DNA of 64,000 nt from Cryoendolithus antarcticus (taxonomy: Eukaryota; Ascomycota; Dothideomycetes; Cladosporiales; Cladosporiaceae). Under the pieces are notes generated by a model. It saw only the letters and a program-made list of their open reading frames with translations, did no database searches and was not told the origin of the DNA. The stretch covers positions 186,001 through 250,000 of the forward strand of contig NAJO01000021.1 in the NCBI GenBank assembly GCA_002077065.1. Reading direction: 5' to 3'. The position numbers and the translations under genes are program-made. Shown piece by piece: positions 9,111 through 20,609 of the stretch (its first letter is position 1; each line of letters opens with the position of its first letter).

Positions 9111-12100
9111 TCAAACATCCCCATCCACAACCGCCAACCTCTGCTTCACAGTCCGAGCTTTCTTGCTCAACCCCCCAGCCCCAGAAACCCCACCCTTCCT
9201 CTTCTTGCCCCCAGCGCCATCAGCATCGATAGGCGTAGCAGCGCCGCTGGCCTCGGCCGAGAGCCCGTCGTCGAATTTGCCTTCACCTGTTGCGATCTGT
9301 CAGTAAAGCTCCTTATGCAGACACAAGGTCGAGGCCCGCCGGCTCACCTTCATGGTATATATCATCCATACTAATTTCCTTCTTCCCCTTCGCCTTCTTG
9401 CCTCCCTTCTTCTTGCCTCCTTCAGCAGCCTCCTGCGCAGCAAGCTCAGCTTCGCGCATCTCGATCTGCGCCGCTTGGTCGTCGTCAGCGAGCCACATGG
9501 CAATATCCTTGGTACGGTTCTCCGCCCTGCTGCGGTTATTGAAGTCCACAACCGCGCCTTTGTCGCCTCCAGCCTGGCCGGAGATGACAACGCGCTGCAC
9601 TTCTTCTTTCTGCAGCGCGCGTTTGCGGATCCGCTCTTCGATCGTGCCGCGCGTGATGAGGCGGTATACGGTGACTTGGCGGGTTTGGCCGAGACGGTGG
9701 GCGCGGTCCATGGCTTGGGAGTCGATTGTGGGGTTCCAGTCGGAGTCGTAGAAGATCACGGTGTCTGCAGAGGTCAAGTTGATGCCGAGGCCTCCGGCGC
9801 GGGTGGAGAGCAGGAAGATGAAGATCTCCGGCGTGCTTTGGAAGGCCGCCACAGTGTCACGTCGGTCTTCGAGCTTGGTAGAGCCGTCGAGACGACAGTA
9901 CTTGTAATTGCGGTACGTGAGGTATTCCTCCATCAAGTCGATCATGCGGGTCATTTGGAAGTACAGCAGCACGCGATGACCACCTTCCTTGAGCTGCCGT
10001 AAAAGCTGATCCAGCTTAGCGAGCTTGCCGGAGTCAGTCACGAAGCGGCGCATGGACGGAACGCGGATGGATGTGTATCGTTGCTTCTGATTGCTCGGAG
10101 CGGGTAAGAGATTCGTAGGGGGTGTGCTTGCCGGAGGAAGCTGGGCGTGCAGGAGTGCGGATTCGGTGGAGAGGTCTATTGGGTATAGCGCGCGGCGGAG
10201 TGGGACGTTGAAGAATGTCGTGTCCTTCTCGATCGCAGCGCGATGGCTTGGGGATATCATTTCGGCGGGCGGGGCGGAGGCGCGGGGGAGGTAGCTGCGT
10301 TCTATTACGTCGTAGCCGATCTTGTTCGAGACCGTCTGGGCGACGTTTAGGAGATTCGAGAGGTGGCTCTCAGTCGTCGCGGAGGCGAGAGGCGCGAGAT
10401 CGTTGCGCTCGGCGATGTTGAAGAGAGATCGCATGGGCGTGAAGTCGGTGTTCTCCTTGTCTTCCTCATCGTCGTACACGATGTTTTGATGAGCGTCCTG
10501 ATGTCGAGGCTTCTGAGCTAGGTCGATCGTTCGCTCGATCAACGGCTTCCGTGCAAGCGTCTCGACTTCGCCAGCACTGTGGTCCACGAAGCGCAGCCAA
10601 GAGAACGCGCCATTCGTCCTCTCACTCTGCATCATATGCCTCGCATTCCAGATACTCAGCTCATCATGGCACACCTTCTTGAACCACCCAGCCTTCTCAT
10701 TGCGCGGCCCAGCGACGTCAACGCGACCGCCATCCTCCATCAGCATCTTCGGCATCCACTGCTCCACCAAGCTTCGGGTCGAATACGCCACATTGACATT
10801 GCTCCCTTCACGCATGAAGCTCACGGTGTCCGCATACGCGCTCGTACTCAGTGGACTCCACACTTCCGCTCGTTCGAACAGATCCGGATGATTGCACACC
10901 TTCCTGAACTGCATGACCAGATTCATCAAGTTGGCTGTATCCTCGTCCTGCCCGTTCGCGGCCTTCTCAATAAGATCCAGGATCGAGATGCGATCTCTAA
11001 GCTTGGTATACATAGCTCGCTGGCGGTAGGTGAGATCACAGAACACGTCTTCCTCGATTTTGTCGCCAAGCTCCTTCTGCACATGCTTCTTGATGCGCCG
11101 CAGCATGAACGGCTTGAGAATCATATGCAGTCGCCGCAGCTGGTCTTCGTTGAGTTTGCTGTTGGACTGCGCGTGGTTTTCAATGTCCTTGCTGAACCAC
11201 TCCGAGAACTCATCGTGAGAGTCGAAGAGGGATGGCATGATGAAATGCAGCAGCGCCCACAATTCCTGCATGTTGTTCTGAATCGGCGTGCCAGTCAGCA
11301 GAAGTCGATTCCGGCAATGGAAGCCAAGCAATGCCTTCCAGCGACTCGATGAAGACGACTTGATCGCCTGCGCCTCATCGAGGATCATGTATTGCCACTT
11401 GACCTTCTGGAAGTATGCTGTATCCGCCACAACGAGCTGGTAGGACGTCACCAGCACGTGGAAGGGCGAGTCGCGGTTGTACGTGATATGCTTCCGGTCC
11501 CAGAACTTCCTCAAGATCTTGCGGTCTTTGGCACTACCCCAGTAGGGCAGAACCTTAATGTTGGGAACAAAGCGAGTGATCTCTTGCTGCCAATTGTGCA
11601 ATGTACTCGCAGGCGCAATGACCAAAAATGGACCCCAGATATTGTGCACCTCAGCGAGGTAGGCCATCACGGAGATGGACTGGACAGTCTTGCCCAGACC
11701 CATCTCGTCGGCGAGGATGCCGTTGATGCCTTGCTCGTAGAGATTCACTAGCCAGTTGAGACCCTTGAGTTGATACTCTTTGAGCTGACAATTGAGGAGC
11801 TTTGGCTGCGTGATGTCCATGCCTTGCAGCGAGGTCGGGTTCTGGAAGTTCAGTTCGCCTTCATCGAAGTCTTGCTGGGCACCCGTGAGCTCACCGCGCC
11901 CTTCTTCGCGATCAAATGCGCGGGCGCGGTCTTGCGCTTCCTTGATGGCGTGCTGGGCGTTCGTTGCGGCGGCCTCTTGTAGCGCGGTTTCGTCCTCAGC
12001 ATCGAAGTCGAGGTCCTCGAAGTTGGTGACTTTGTCGCCGATCTTCGCGTCCGAGCCGGGGAGATTGGCTTTAGCATCGGCGTCGCCATTGGTGTTGGTC

Positions 12101-14181
12101 TTCGTGCTGACCGCAGTGCCGTCTCCATCGCCATGCTTCTCAATTTCATCAGTCTTGACTTTCTTCCCTATGAAGTGAGAATACAGCTCCGTCTGCGAGA
12201 TAAGGAAGTTCAGCTTCCTCCTTTGCCGGTTCGCCTCACGATCAGCCTCGGCTTTCTTCGCTTTGTCCATCTCCTGGCGTTCTGCCACCTTCCTCCCCTC
12301 ACGCTCATCACGTTCGTTGCGTTTCCAGAACCCAAGCATCTCCCTCATGGCCCGCTTCGCACGCGCAGCGACTTCCTTGGTACTCTTGTTCGTGCGTAGC
12401 TGCCATCTTCGAGCTTCTTTCGCAGCCAGCTGGGCCGTCTTGCGAGCGTTGGATTGCTTGGTGTCGAGACTGCTATTCTTGATCCGCACAACCTTCGGTA
12501 CAGACTTTGCGATGTCGCGCATGATCTGCTCGTAGATCTGCTGATAGCCCTTGCTCTCGTACTTCGCCAACCCGCTCAGCCCCGCTGTAGGCTGCAGCTC
12601 GAAAACAGAAGGTGTCGTCTCGAGTGGCGGCTCCGAGTCCTCTCGCGTGAGCACAACGTCGCGCTCGGCAATGGCTTTGAGTCGCTCCTCCTCCCTCGGC
12701 TGGATGCGAGGCAGATCCTGTCCAAGATCCATGAGCGCCTGAGCTCGCGCAGCATTGTCCTTCTCGGCCTGCTTCTGCTCCTTGCTCTTTCGCTGTCGAC
12801 CGAGTCCAGCGCCCGCAGCCTTCCCACCGCGCCCACGACCTCGCCCACCACTCCCAACAAACTCCGGCGTCTCGTCTTCCTGCCTCGTACTGCTAGGAAA
12901 CGAAGTCATAAGTCCGCCCTCCATCACAACCTCCTTCTCCCGTCTCCCAGCCGCAGACTGATTGAGCGGGCTCTCATTCCGCAGCTCCTTGGACGGCGTG
13001 ATCCCCTGCAACCTCCACTCCGTATCACGAATCTTCTTGTTCGCTCGCTCGATCTCTTTCTGTATGCGAACCTTCTCCTCATCGTCATGCACGCTTTCCA
13101 AGTTCTGAGCCAACTCATCGCGCTTGATCTTCTCATCAGCGATGGCCTTCTCCCTGCGACGCTTGCGCTGCTGATCCTTCTTGCGCTCCTTGTCTTCCTC
13201 GAGCTCTTTTGTGCGGACCTCGGCTTCGACTTCGTGTTCGTGAGCTTCGATGTACTCGGTACGCTCGGCATCTGCGGCGGCGCTGAACTGGTCGTGCCAT
13301 TTCGGCAGGAAGGCGAGACGGCGGCGTTTCCGCTTGATAGTTTCGGCGACTTGAATCTCGAGGGCACGTTTGTTCGAGTTCTTATTGTAGGAGTACTTAG
13401 TGCGTTCGAAAATCGGGAGCTCGACTTCAACATCTGACAGGTCTTGGGCTTCGATCTCGGCGTAGGCTCGCTCGGTGTCGCGGATGGTGATACTGGGAGG
13501 TCCGGTGGGAGGTGGAGGTAGTGGGCGTCGCTGAGGCGGCGGCTGGTGGACCACAGGGATGGGCATCTTGTGGTCTCGGTCGTTTCCATGTGAGGTCTTG
13601 CGTTGGCTTGGTGTCTCGTGCGGATCTTCCTTGATCTTCACAGGACCGTGCGATGCACTTGACGTGCGACTACCCTTGCCTTTGCTCGATGACTTGGGAA
13701 GAGGCGGCGGCGTTGCTTGTCTCAGCGGCGGAGCAGGGCGATCGTCTGACAGCAAGTTTGTCATGGACATCGGATTCGACGCACGCACTGGTGGCGGAGG
13801 CGGCGGAGGCAATGTTGCCGACTCCTGACTTGTCGTATGCGAGTGCATGCTACTCGGCCGCGTCGGGAAGTGAGCAGTCGGCGACCTCATTTCGAGACTG
13901 ACAGGCGGAGGTGGGTGAGCATGAGAGGTCATGACCGGGGAGGTGTGCTGCGTCGCATAGCTTGGGTATCCACCATTCGTATATGGATTCGGCGGTGGAG
14001 GCTGCTGGTAGACCGGCGGCATGTGCTGTGCAGGCTCTGGACGAGTCGGGTCGTAGTAGCGTCCAGAATTGGGCGATTGTGGTACACTTCGCTGGTGGAG
14101 TGGCGAGGGAGGCATGCCATTGGAGCCAGAGCGGTCTCGCGCGGCATCGTAGCGCGGTGGAGGGTGTTGGTGGCCGTCCAT
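9111..14181 (-). CDS. INO80: Chromatin-remodelling ATPase INO80
   Basis: Two exons: 14181-9348 and 9286-9111, with a 61-nt intron (GTGAGC donor, CAACAG acceptor), giving 1669 aa. The N-terminal ~500 residues are Pro/Ser-rich and then charged coiled coil. A DBINO region (about 560-710) carries the ARRWQL and [18 protein letters not shown] blocks. The SNF2 ATPase lobe has Walker A DEMGLGKT near 825, DEAQ near 935 and [11 protein letters not shown] long insertion typical of INO80 separates it from the helicase C lobe ([13 protein letters not shown] near 1407, [11 protein letters not shown] near 1495). The second exon adds a basic tail ending [16 protein letters not shown], as in other INO80 proteins; stopping at 9313 would lose it. 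It is the catalytic subunit of the nuclear INO80 complex, which slides nucleosomes and acts on H2A.Z nucleosomes; an H2A.Z gene lies at 26.2 kb. Confidence 0.96.
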
Positions 14182-15002
14182 GGTGGTATAGTGAGCTCAG
14201 ATGCACTCCATTGGTGATCCTCTACTCCAGTAGCCCTCTCGTATGAATGCAGCAGCGTCGACTATGGTAATGATGGGATCACTCGTTGCACGTGTATGAG
14301 CAGTGCAGGTCCTGAGTGTAGCAATCGCCCGTCGCACACCCCTTGGCTGCAAGCTGCGCGACACGACTCAAGCAGTTCGGTGGTGAGGTGCACACGTCGT
14401 CCCGAATAGGAAATCGATGTCGAAGCGTGTCGATGGCAAAAGGTGGATGTATGATGGTGGTGATGGGGAAAAAGAGTGAGAGTTGCGTGAGGCAAATAGT
14501 GGAGTGGGAGCGTATGTGCGCCATGTCAGCGCTTCGCACGAGGCTTCAACCCTGTGCGGAGCTGGAGTGACTGTCTCCTTCGATCTACTTTCCTTGGCCG
14601 AGCGTCGCTCGTGATAGAGGGTGTTGGGCAGTGTTGGTCAGATGAGATGTTCATGCATTGTGATGCCTGCGTTGCTTGGTATCCTGTCCTACATACGACC
14701 TTTAATTTGTTATCATCTTGTAGAGGTTTTGCATCGAAAATCGGGAGTCTTATTCCAGCCATCGGCAAGCGTGCGGCGTCTTCTGCAAACCGCGCCAGCA
14801 TTCCAACCATCTGGCTGCGTCAAAAGCCCCGGGACAGCGGGTGGTACCCGTCCGTAATGCAAGCCACAGCCGCGCTTGTGTGGCCTGTGCACGATATCGA
14901 TTGCAACTTTTCGACATAGTCGAAAGCTCTATACGAATGTGTCGCATCTGATCGTACCCACCACAGCCTCAGTCCACAGCTCACTCGAGCTTCTCACCGA
15001 TC
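14182..15002. promoter_or_regulatory. Divergent INO80 / BRX1 intergenic region
   Basis: An 821-bp gap between divergent starts, expected to carry both promoters and 5' leaders. A minus-strand ATG ORF at 14524-14279 encodes 81 aa with a hydrophobic N-terminal part and a cysteine-rich C-terminal half; it may be part of the INO80 leader or a small gene. A GATGAG core (as in the ribosome-biogenesis PAC element) occurs at 14641-14646, but one copy of a 6-mer is weak evidence. Confidence 0.45.
14279..14524 (-). CDS. Small cysteine-rich ORF, unrecognised (candidate only)
   Basis: Starts with ATG at 14524 and encodes 81 aa. Residues 9-30 are fairly hydrophobic with several Ile/Leu/Phe. The C-terminal ~37 residues contain six cysteines (C-x5-C-x11-C-x4-C-x6-C-x3-C), ending CSYTCNE. 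The pattern recalls small secreted fungal proteins, but the N-terminus is not a textbook signal peptide. The ORF lies only ~100 nt upstream of INO80 on the same strand, so it may simply be a uORF in the INO80 leader. Confidence 0.2.
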   Translation of the reverse strand: MAHIRSHSTICLTQLSLFFPITTIIHPPFAIDTLRHRFPIRDDVCTSPPNCLSRVAQLAAKGCATGDCYTQDLHCSYTCNE

Positions 15003-15947
15003 ATGGCAGCCGTTTACAAGTCTCTCAGCAAGTCCAACGGCACCTCAACCCAGGCTTCCAACGACGCAGAGAAGAAGCCCAAAAACCGCCAGCGAGTCCT
15101 CCTCATACCCTCGCGCGGCATAACGCAACGCCATCGCCACCTCATAAACGACCTCTACTCTCTCCTCCCCCACTCCCGCCGCGATGCAAAACTCGACACA
15201 AAATCCCAGCTCCACCAACTAAACGAACTGGCAGACCTCTACAGCTGTAACAACGTCCTCTTCTTCGAAGCCCGCAAAGGCAAAGACCTCTACCTCTGGC
15301 TCTCCAAACCGCCCAACGGCCCCACCATAAAGTTGCATGTTCAGAACATCCACACGATGGAGGAGCTGAATTTCACCGGCAACTGCCTTAAAGGTAGCAG
15401 ACCGGTCCTGAGTTTCGACAAGGCTTTTGACGGGCAAGCGCACACGCGGCTGTTGAAGGAGATGTTGACGCAGAGTTTTGGCGTGCCGAAGACGAGTCGG
15501 AAGGTGAAGCCATTTGTGGATCATGTTGTGGGGTTCTCGTTGGTTGAGGGGAAGGTGTGGTTGCGGTGTTATCAAATCGCTGAGACGGAGACGCCACGCC
15601 ACGTTGCTAAGGAGGCCAAACCGGCGTCGACTGCGACACCGATCTCTGTGCCGGGCGAGAAGCCAGGCGATCCTAGTATAAGTCTGATCGAGATTGGGCC
15701 ACGGCTAGTCCTCACGCCCATTGTTATCCTGGAGGGGAGCTTTGGTGGGCCGGTGATCTATGAGAACAAGGAGTTTGTGAGCCCTAATCAGATCAGATCA
15801 GATCTGCGCAGGAAGAAGGCTGGCAGCTACAACTCACGAGCGGAGCAGATCGGGGAGGGGAAAGCAAAGAGACGGGATCTGGGGCTGAGAAGTGGAGAGG
15901 GGGTGAGAGAAGTTGGCGAGCTGGATGACAGGGTGGTGTTTGCTTGA
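15003..15947 (+). CDS. BRX1: Ribosome biogenesis protein BRX1 (Brix domain)
   Basis: Uninterrupted 314-aa ORF from ATG. After a short polar N-terminus the Brix domain begins at about residue 29 (QRVLLIPSRGITQRHRHLI) and continues through CNNVLFFEARKGKDLYLWL, PTIKLHVQNIHTMEELNFTG and LKGSRPVLSFDKAF to a beta-rich half ending near 245 (GPVIYENKEFVSPN), followed by a basic tail. Length and block order match Brx1, a nucleolar factor needed for 60S pre-ribosome assembly and 27S pre-rRNA processing. Other members of the same programme are nearby (eL33 at 16.3 kb, RIX1 at 28.6 kb), but in fungi such genes are co-regulated in trans rather than as operons. Confidence 0.95.
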   Translation: MAAVYKSLSKSNGTSTQASNDAEKKPKNRQRVLLIPSRGITQRHRHLINDLYSLLPHSRRDAKLDTKSQLHQLNELADLYSCNNVLFFEARKGKDLYLWLSKPPNGPTIKLHVQNIHTMEELNFTGNCLKGSRPVLSFDKAFDGQAHTRLLKEMLTQSFGVPKTSRKVKPFVDHVVGFSLVEGKVWLRCYQIAETETPRHVAKEAKPASTATPISVPGEKPGDPSISLIEIGPRLVLTPIVILEGSFGGPVIYENKEFVSPNQIRSDLRRKKAGSYNSRAEQIGEGKAKRRDLGLRSGEGVREVGELDDRVVFA

Positions 15948-16311
15948 AGGGTGTACTAAAGCATGGAGTACCTTCGACGTTGACAGCAAAGTCATTTGGT
16001 CAGCGTAGGCGCCTTGGCGTTGCAGATGTAAACAAATGTACATCATTAATGAGAACCTTATGAGCATTGGATGGCTTTGGAAATTTGTGTGCCATTTGTT
16101 CAACTAAAAACCATCGTGACAGTTCTCATCGTCTGTCTTCGATCATCTCCATCCAGACGTGCCGTCAGGGTTATAATGAGTTCGCCCGAGTGGCACCTTG
16201 CAGTGACTCGTCGTGTTATTGGGTGGAAGTGCGACGATACGTCGTGTTCGCCATCCCGCCATGACACTTAGTCCCACCATGCTCATCCGAGCCCACCAGT
16301 CCAGTGCCCGA
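15948..16311. terminator. Convergent 3' region between BRX1 and RPL33
   Basis: 364 bp between two converging stop codons. It should hold both 3' untranslated regions and poly(A) sites. I see no further gene. Confidence 0.4.
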
Positions 16312-16864
16312 TCATATCGCACTGGGGTACAGCATCACCCTCACCATCGCGCCGAAGCTCTTTGGTGGCAGGTTGTGCTTGAACTGCGCCCTTACGACTC
16401 CCGAGTTGCCTGTAAACATCACCGTTAGCACGCTGTCCTCCCGCTTCTCCCCTTACCTCCCCAAGATCCTTGGCTCTCGAATGCAGTGTAGAAACATACC
16501 ATGTGGCCTCGTCACCTTCCCCCAAATGACCCTGATCTTCGTGCCGCGGATTTCCTTCTTCCCCCGATAGACATATGCGATGCGCTTGCCGTTGTAGAAT
16601 GTGGCGGCTTTAGGATCGTCGACGCCCTCGATCTTGATGAGGGATGTGTTGGGGTTTGTGTTGCGCTTGCCGCGTTGGTAGGAGAGGTGCTTTCCCCTAA
16701 TGAAAAAGTTCTATGTTAGCACGACTGTCTTCCGTTTGTCTGGTGTAATGCGTTGGAGCATATATTGCTGGCGCCGGGTACTGGCCGGCGGAATTGGAGG
16801 GGGTGTCGGCGGAAGTGTAGTGGACGTACTTCACGTATAGCCTGTGACCTTGCTCAGACGGCAT
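16312..16864 (-). CDS. RPL33: 60S ribosomal protein eL33 (L33/L35a)
   Basis: Three exons rebuilt by splicing: 16864-16830, 16696-16500 and 16409-16312, with introns of 133 nt (GTACGT...TTAG) and 90 nt (GTATGT...ACAG). All phases fit and the product is 109 aa, the normal length. It begins [18 protein letters not shown] and contains [50 protein letters not shown] and a C-terminal [16 protein letters not shown], matching yeast Rpl33 block for block. The first intron interrupts the Lys codon after LYV, an early position common for fungal ribosomal-protein introns. It is a structural protein of the large subunit. Confidence 0.95.
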
Positions 16865-18041
16865 TGCGATGGTAGTTCTGGGCGATTGGGTGGTGTATAG
16901 GAGGTTTCTGTCGTTGTCGATGGTCGCTCGAGTCGTTTCGGCTATCGTAGTGTGCGGTCGCGAATGTCGAATTTAGTGCGCCAGCAATCTGCCAAGACAC
17001 GCATGACTCGCACACCAGTGCCATTGTTGTTATTCCTGCGACTTGATCACATCTACTCGCGAAAGACAAGACTGCGGTAAACAATTCCTCCTACATGTTT
17101 TTGCAGTTCGTCAATGCACGAATTGAGGGAAGTTGTTCATTGAGCGCAGCCAGAGGTCCAGGACCATCATGAATCTTGTGCGTGGCATCGCAAAGCGATA
17201 CTACATTGAGCAGCACTCATAATCATTCGACCTGCACCGGCAAGCTTGTTCTGTCAATCATTTAATGCATTGTTGTAACGACGACGGTTCTGGACAGCTT
17301 CACACGCCGCTGGAGCAGGCTTCACGGTCAAATGGTTTGACTGCTAGGCATGAGACCTCAAGCGCGCCAGTCACTTTGCTCGGTATAATGTGGAAGTAGG
17401 ACGGCAGCATCAGTGTTGCCACATCCCTTTCGTGTAATCTTCTGAGAACGTCGAGAGACATCTCGGGAGGCCCATGTCCCGATCGCCTGCTCTTGATGAT
17501 GAGATCGCAGACGATGCTAGTGCATGGACATCCGACCATGGTCACGGTGAAGACTCGACCTCACTTCACGGACTCCGGTTGAGCCAGGCGCAACTCGGCA
17601 TCATGTAACAGCGAGTGCGAGCACGTGCCGAACCGCTACCTTCAATATACCCGGACGTTTGCTGAATGATGGTTCGTAAGCAGTATGAATAGTGAGCAGA
17701 AATGCACTGCGGATGCGCCGGGTAGTGCAGGCCACCAGTGGAATACGTAGATTAGAGAGAAATCGGTCAGATTACAGCATCACGGAGGGCTGAAGTCAAA
17801 TAACCAAAAGTCTCATGGTTGAAGATAGAATACATGTATCGATTGATTCCTCGATATACGTCACTCTCAGGCACCCCACCGAGCGCGGTTCTTTATCCGC
17901 TAACTTTCGAAAGTGAGCTCTCAACCATCTGCCAATCGAACCTCATTGACCGCCACACGTCTTGTCTGTTACTTGCTTACCTCCTCGTGCGTTTCGCAGC
18001 ATACTCCTCAACCATCCACATAATATTAGCGAGTTTGCAAC
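16865..18041. other. Intergenic region, divergent RPL33 / G6PD promoters
   Basis: 1.18 kb between divergent starts. The longest ORF (minus strand, about 17300-17545) is 81 aa, starts with GTG in its longest form and has no recognisable motif. I see nothing else that can be supported as a gene. Confidence 0.45.
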
Positions 18042-19908
18042 ATGGCGGATACGCTCATTCACCCAGAGGTGGAGCCAACAGCCGGGTGAGTTTTTTCCAA
18101 TGTACCTCTACATGCAATTCGTGGCGGCGCGAGGTATGGCAGGGCGGCTTGAAGACGTGATATGATACTGTGAATGGATGCGGTGAACAGAATAAATCGG
18201 CGAACCCGCGAAGAAGTCGCGATTCCATTGCTGCGATAGTTGTGGACTGCAGAGGAGACTCGAGCGATCCCCGCTGACACGCGAGTAACATGTAGTAACA
18301 TTGAGCTCAAGGAAAACACCGTTGTGGTCGTACTCGGAGCATCCGGTGATTTGGCAAAGAAGAAGACATTCCCTGCACTGTTCGGCCTGTATCGCAATGC
18401 CTACCTTCCACAGGGCATCAAGATCATCGGCTATGCCCGCACGAAGATGGACCACACAGAGTACCTCAAGCGGGTGAAGAGCCATATCAAGACTCCGACG
18501 AAGGAGATGGAGCAGCAGCTCGAGGAGTTCTGCAAGATCACGACCTACGTGTCGGGTCAGTACGACAAGGACGAGAGTTTCCAAGAGCTCGAGAAGCACA
18601 TGCAAGAGCTGGAGAAGGGCCAGAAGGAGACCAATAGAGTCTTCTACATGGCATTACCGCCCTCCGTCTTCATTCCCGTCTCCGCCCACCTCAAGCGAAA
18701 CAACTACCCCAAGTCCGGCATCACCCGCATCATCATCGAGAAGCCCTTCGGCAAGGACCTCGCCTCCTCGCGAGAGCTTGACCGCGCCCTGCGACCAGAC
18801 TGGAAGGAGGAGGAGATCTTCCGCATCGACCACTACCTCGGCAAGGAGATGGTAAAGAATATCCTCATCCTGCGATTCGGCAACGAGTTCTTCGGCGCCA
18901 CCTGGAACCGCAACCACATCGACAACGTGCAAATCACATTCAAGGAGCCCATTGGCACGGAAGGCCGCGGCGGCTACTTTGACGAGTTCGGCATCATCCG
19001 AGATGTCATGCAGAATCATCTCCTCCAGATCCTCACCCTCCTCGCCATGGAGCGACCCATCTCCTTTTCCGCCGAAGACATCCGCGACGAGAAAGTCCGT
19101 GTGCTCAGAGGTATGCCTTCCATCGAGCCAAAGAACGTTATCATCGGTCAGTACGAGAAGTCTCTCGACGGCTCGAAGCCAGGCTACAAGGAGGACGATA
19201 CTGTACCGAAAGAGTCTCGTTGCCCAACGTTCGCCTCAATGGTCGCCTACATCAAGAACGAGCGCTGGGACGGCGTGCCCTTCATTCTCAAGGCGGGCAA
19301 GGCGCTCAATGAGCAGAAGACGGAAGTGCGCATCCAGTTTAAGGACGTCACGAGCGGGATCTTCAAGGATATCCCGAGGAACGAGTTGGTGCTGCGCGTG
19401 CAGCCGAATGAGAGCGTGTACATCAAGATGAACTCGAAGCTACCGGGTCTGAGCATGCAGACGACTGTGACGGAGTTGGACCTGACGTACCGGAGACGAT
19501 TCTCGGATTTGAAGATCCCTGAGGCGTACGAGAGCTTGATCCTCGACGCGCTCAAGGGTGACCACTCGAATTTCGTGCGTGACGATGAGCTTGATGCGAG
19601 CTGGAGGATATTCACGCCACTCCTGCACTACCTCGACGACAACAAGGAGATTGTACCGATGGGTTACCCTTACGGTGCGTGCACCCCACTGAATACACGT
19701 CTCCATCCCTAAGCTGATTGTTATTTTGCAGGTTCTCGAGGCCCAGCAGTCCTCGACGACTTCGTCTCCTCATACGGCTACAAGTTTAGCGATGCCGCTG
19801 GTAGGTCTACCTCTGCGTCGTCTTGATGTTAATCACACAGCGTCGCTCACAGAGCTTTCTGCAGGCTACCAATGGCCCGGCGCGGGCGATCAGCCTAATA
19901 AGCTGTAA
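18042..19908 (+). CDS. ZWF1: Glucose-6-phosphate 1-dehydrogenase
   Basis: Four exons: 18042-18085, 18296-19674, 19732-19800 and 19865-19908, giving 511 aa; introns of 210, 57 and 64 nt all fit in phase. The first exon (MADTLIHPEVEPTAG) joins to NIELKENTVVVVLGASGDLA across an intron with CTGAC and TGTAG. The large exon alone would start on TTG with an unrelated N-terminus. The NADP-binding GASGDLAKKK lies near 29-38, the glucose-6-phosphate site RIDHYLGKE near 190-198, and EKPFGKD precedes it. The last two exons supply SRGPAVLDDFVSSYGYKFSDAA and GYQWP, conserved in fungal G6PD. It is a cytosolic enzyme that opens the oxidative pentose-phosphate pathway and supplies NADPH. Confidence 0.96.
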
Positions 19909-20609
19909 GCAAACGAACTTTCGCAATCGAGCAAGGCGCAGTCGGCTGTGGAGGGCGCTGCCTGATACCGCGTTGGGCGTCCGGCCCAGAAGGATGGACG
20001 GGAGAACTGTGCACCCGGCAAATTTGTGGAAAGCGCCCGGGCTGAGGGTCAGCGTTGTCATGTTAGCGCCAGGGCCTGGAAAGCACATTACATATAGATT
20101 AAGCGAAGCTCAATGACAGGCACACATGACCAGAGGCGCAATTTATCAAATGCGCCGCATCTGGAGCTGTGTAGGGCCACGTGAGTGACATGAGAAGCGG
20201 ACCGCTCAGCAACCTACCGAGACGACAACGCTAGTACATGCCGCATCGCAAGTGTATATACGTGCCTCGACCACTAGCGGGAGTGTGGTCTTCTTCGACA
20301 TCTCTCCCAGGCAGCGTTAGGAATAACTGGCTATAGCAGTGCAGTCTATACCAGCAGTGTCGACCACGCGGACCTCTGGAGTGGTCCGCTTCTTCTGTCA
20401 TTCGCGTGAGGGCGTAGAAGACGTGTGTCCAGAGATATACATTCCCGTGACTGCGCACCTATGTACCATCGTGCGAGCCATATCACATTACCCCATCATC
20501 CACGCCATCCGATCGACCATATCCGCATCACTCAGTCCTCTCTAATCCCTCCATCCCAAAGAGCGCCAGGCTAAATCGACATCAATCCCAACCCCTGAAT
20601 TCCATCCAT
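19909..20609. terminator. Convergent 3' region between G6PD and the PH-LRR gene
   Basis: 701 bp between converging stops. No ORF here has a supported start or recognisable motif, so it is probably untranslated regions and spacer. Confidence 0.4.

Noticed and set aside
9313..9347. INO80 ending at the stop at 9313
   Set aside because: This is intron sequence; splicing restores the conserved basic C-terminus.
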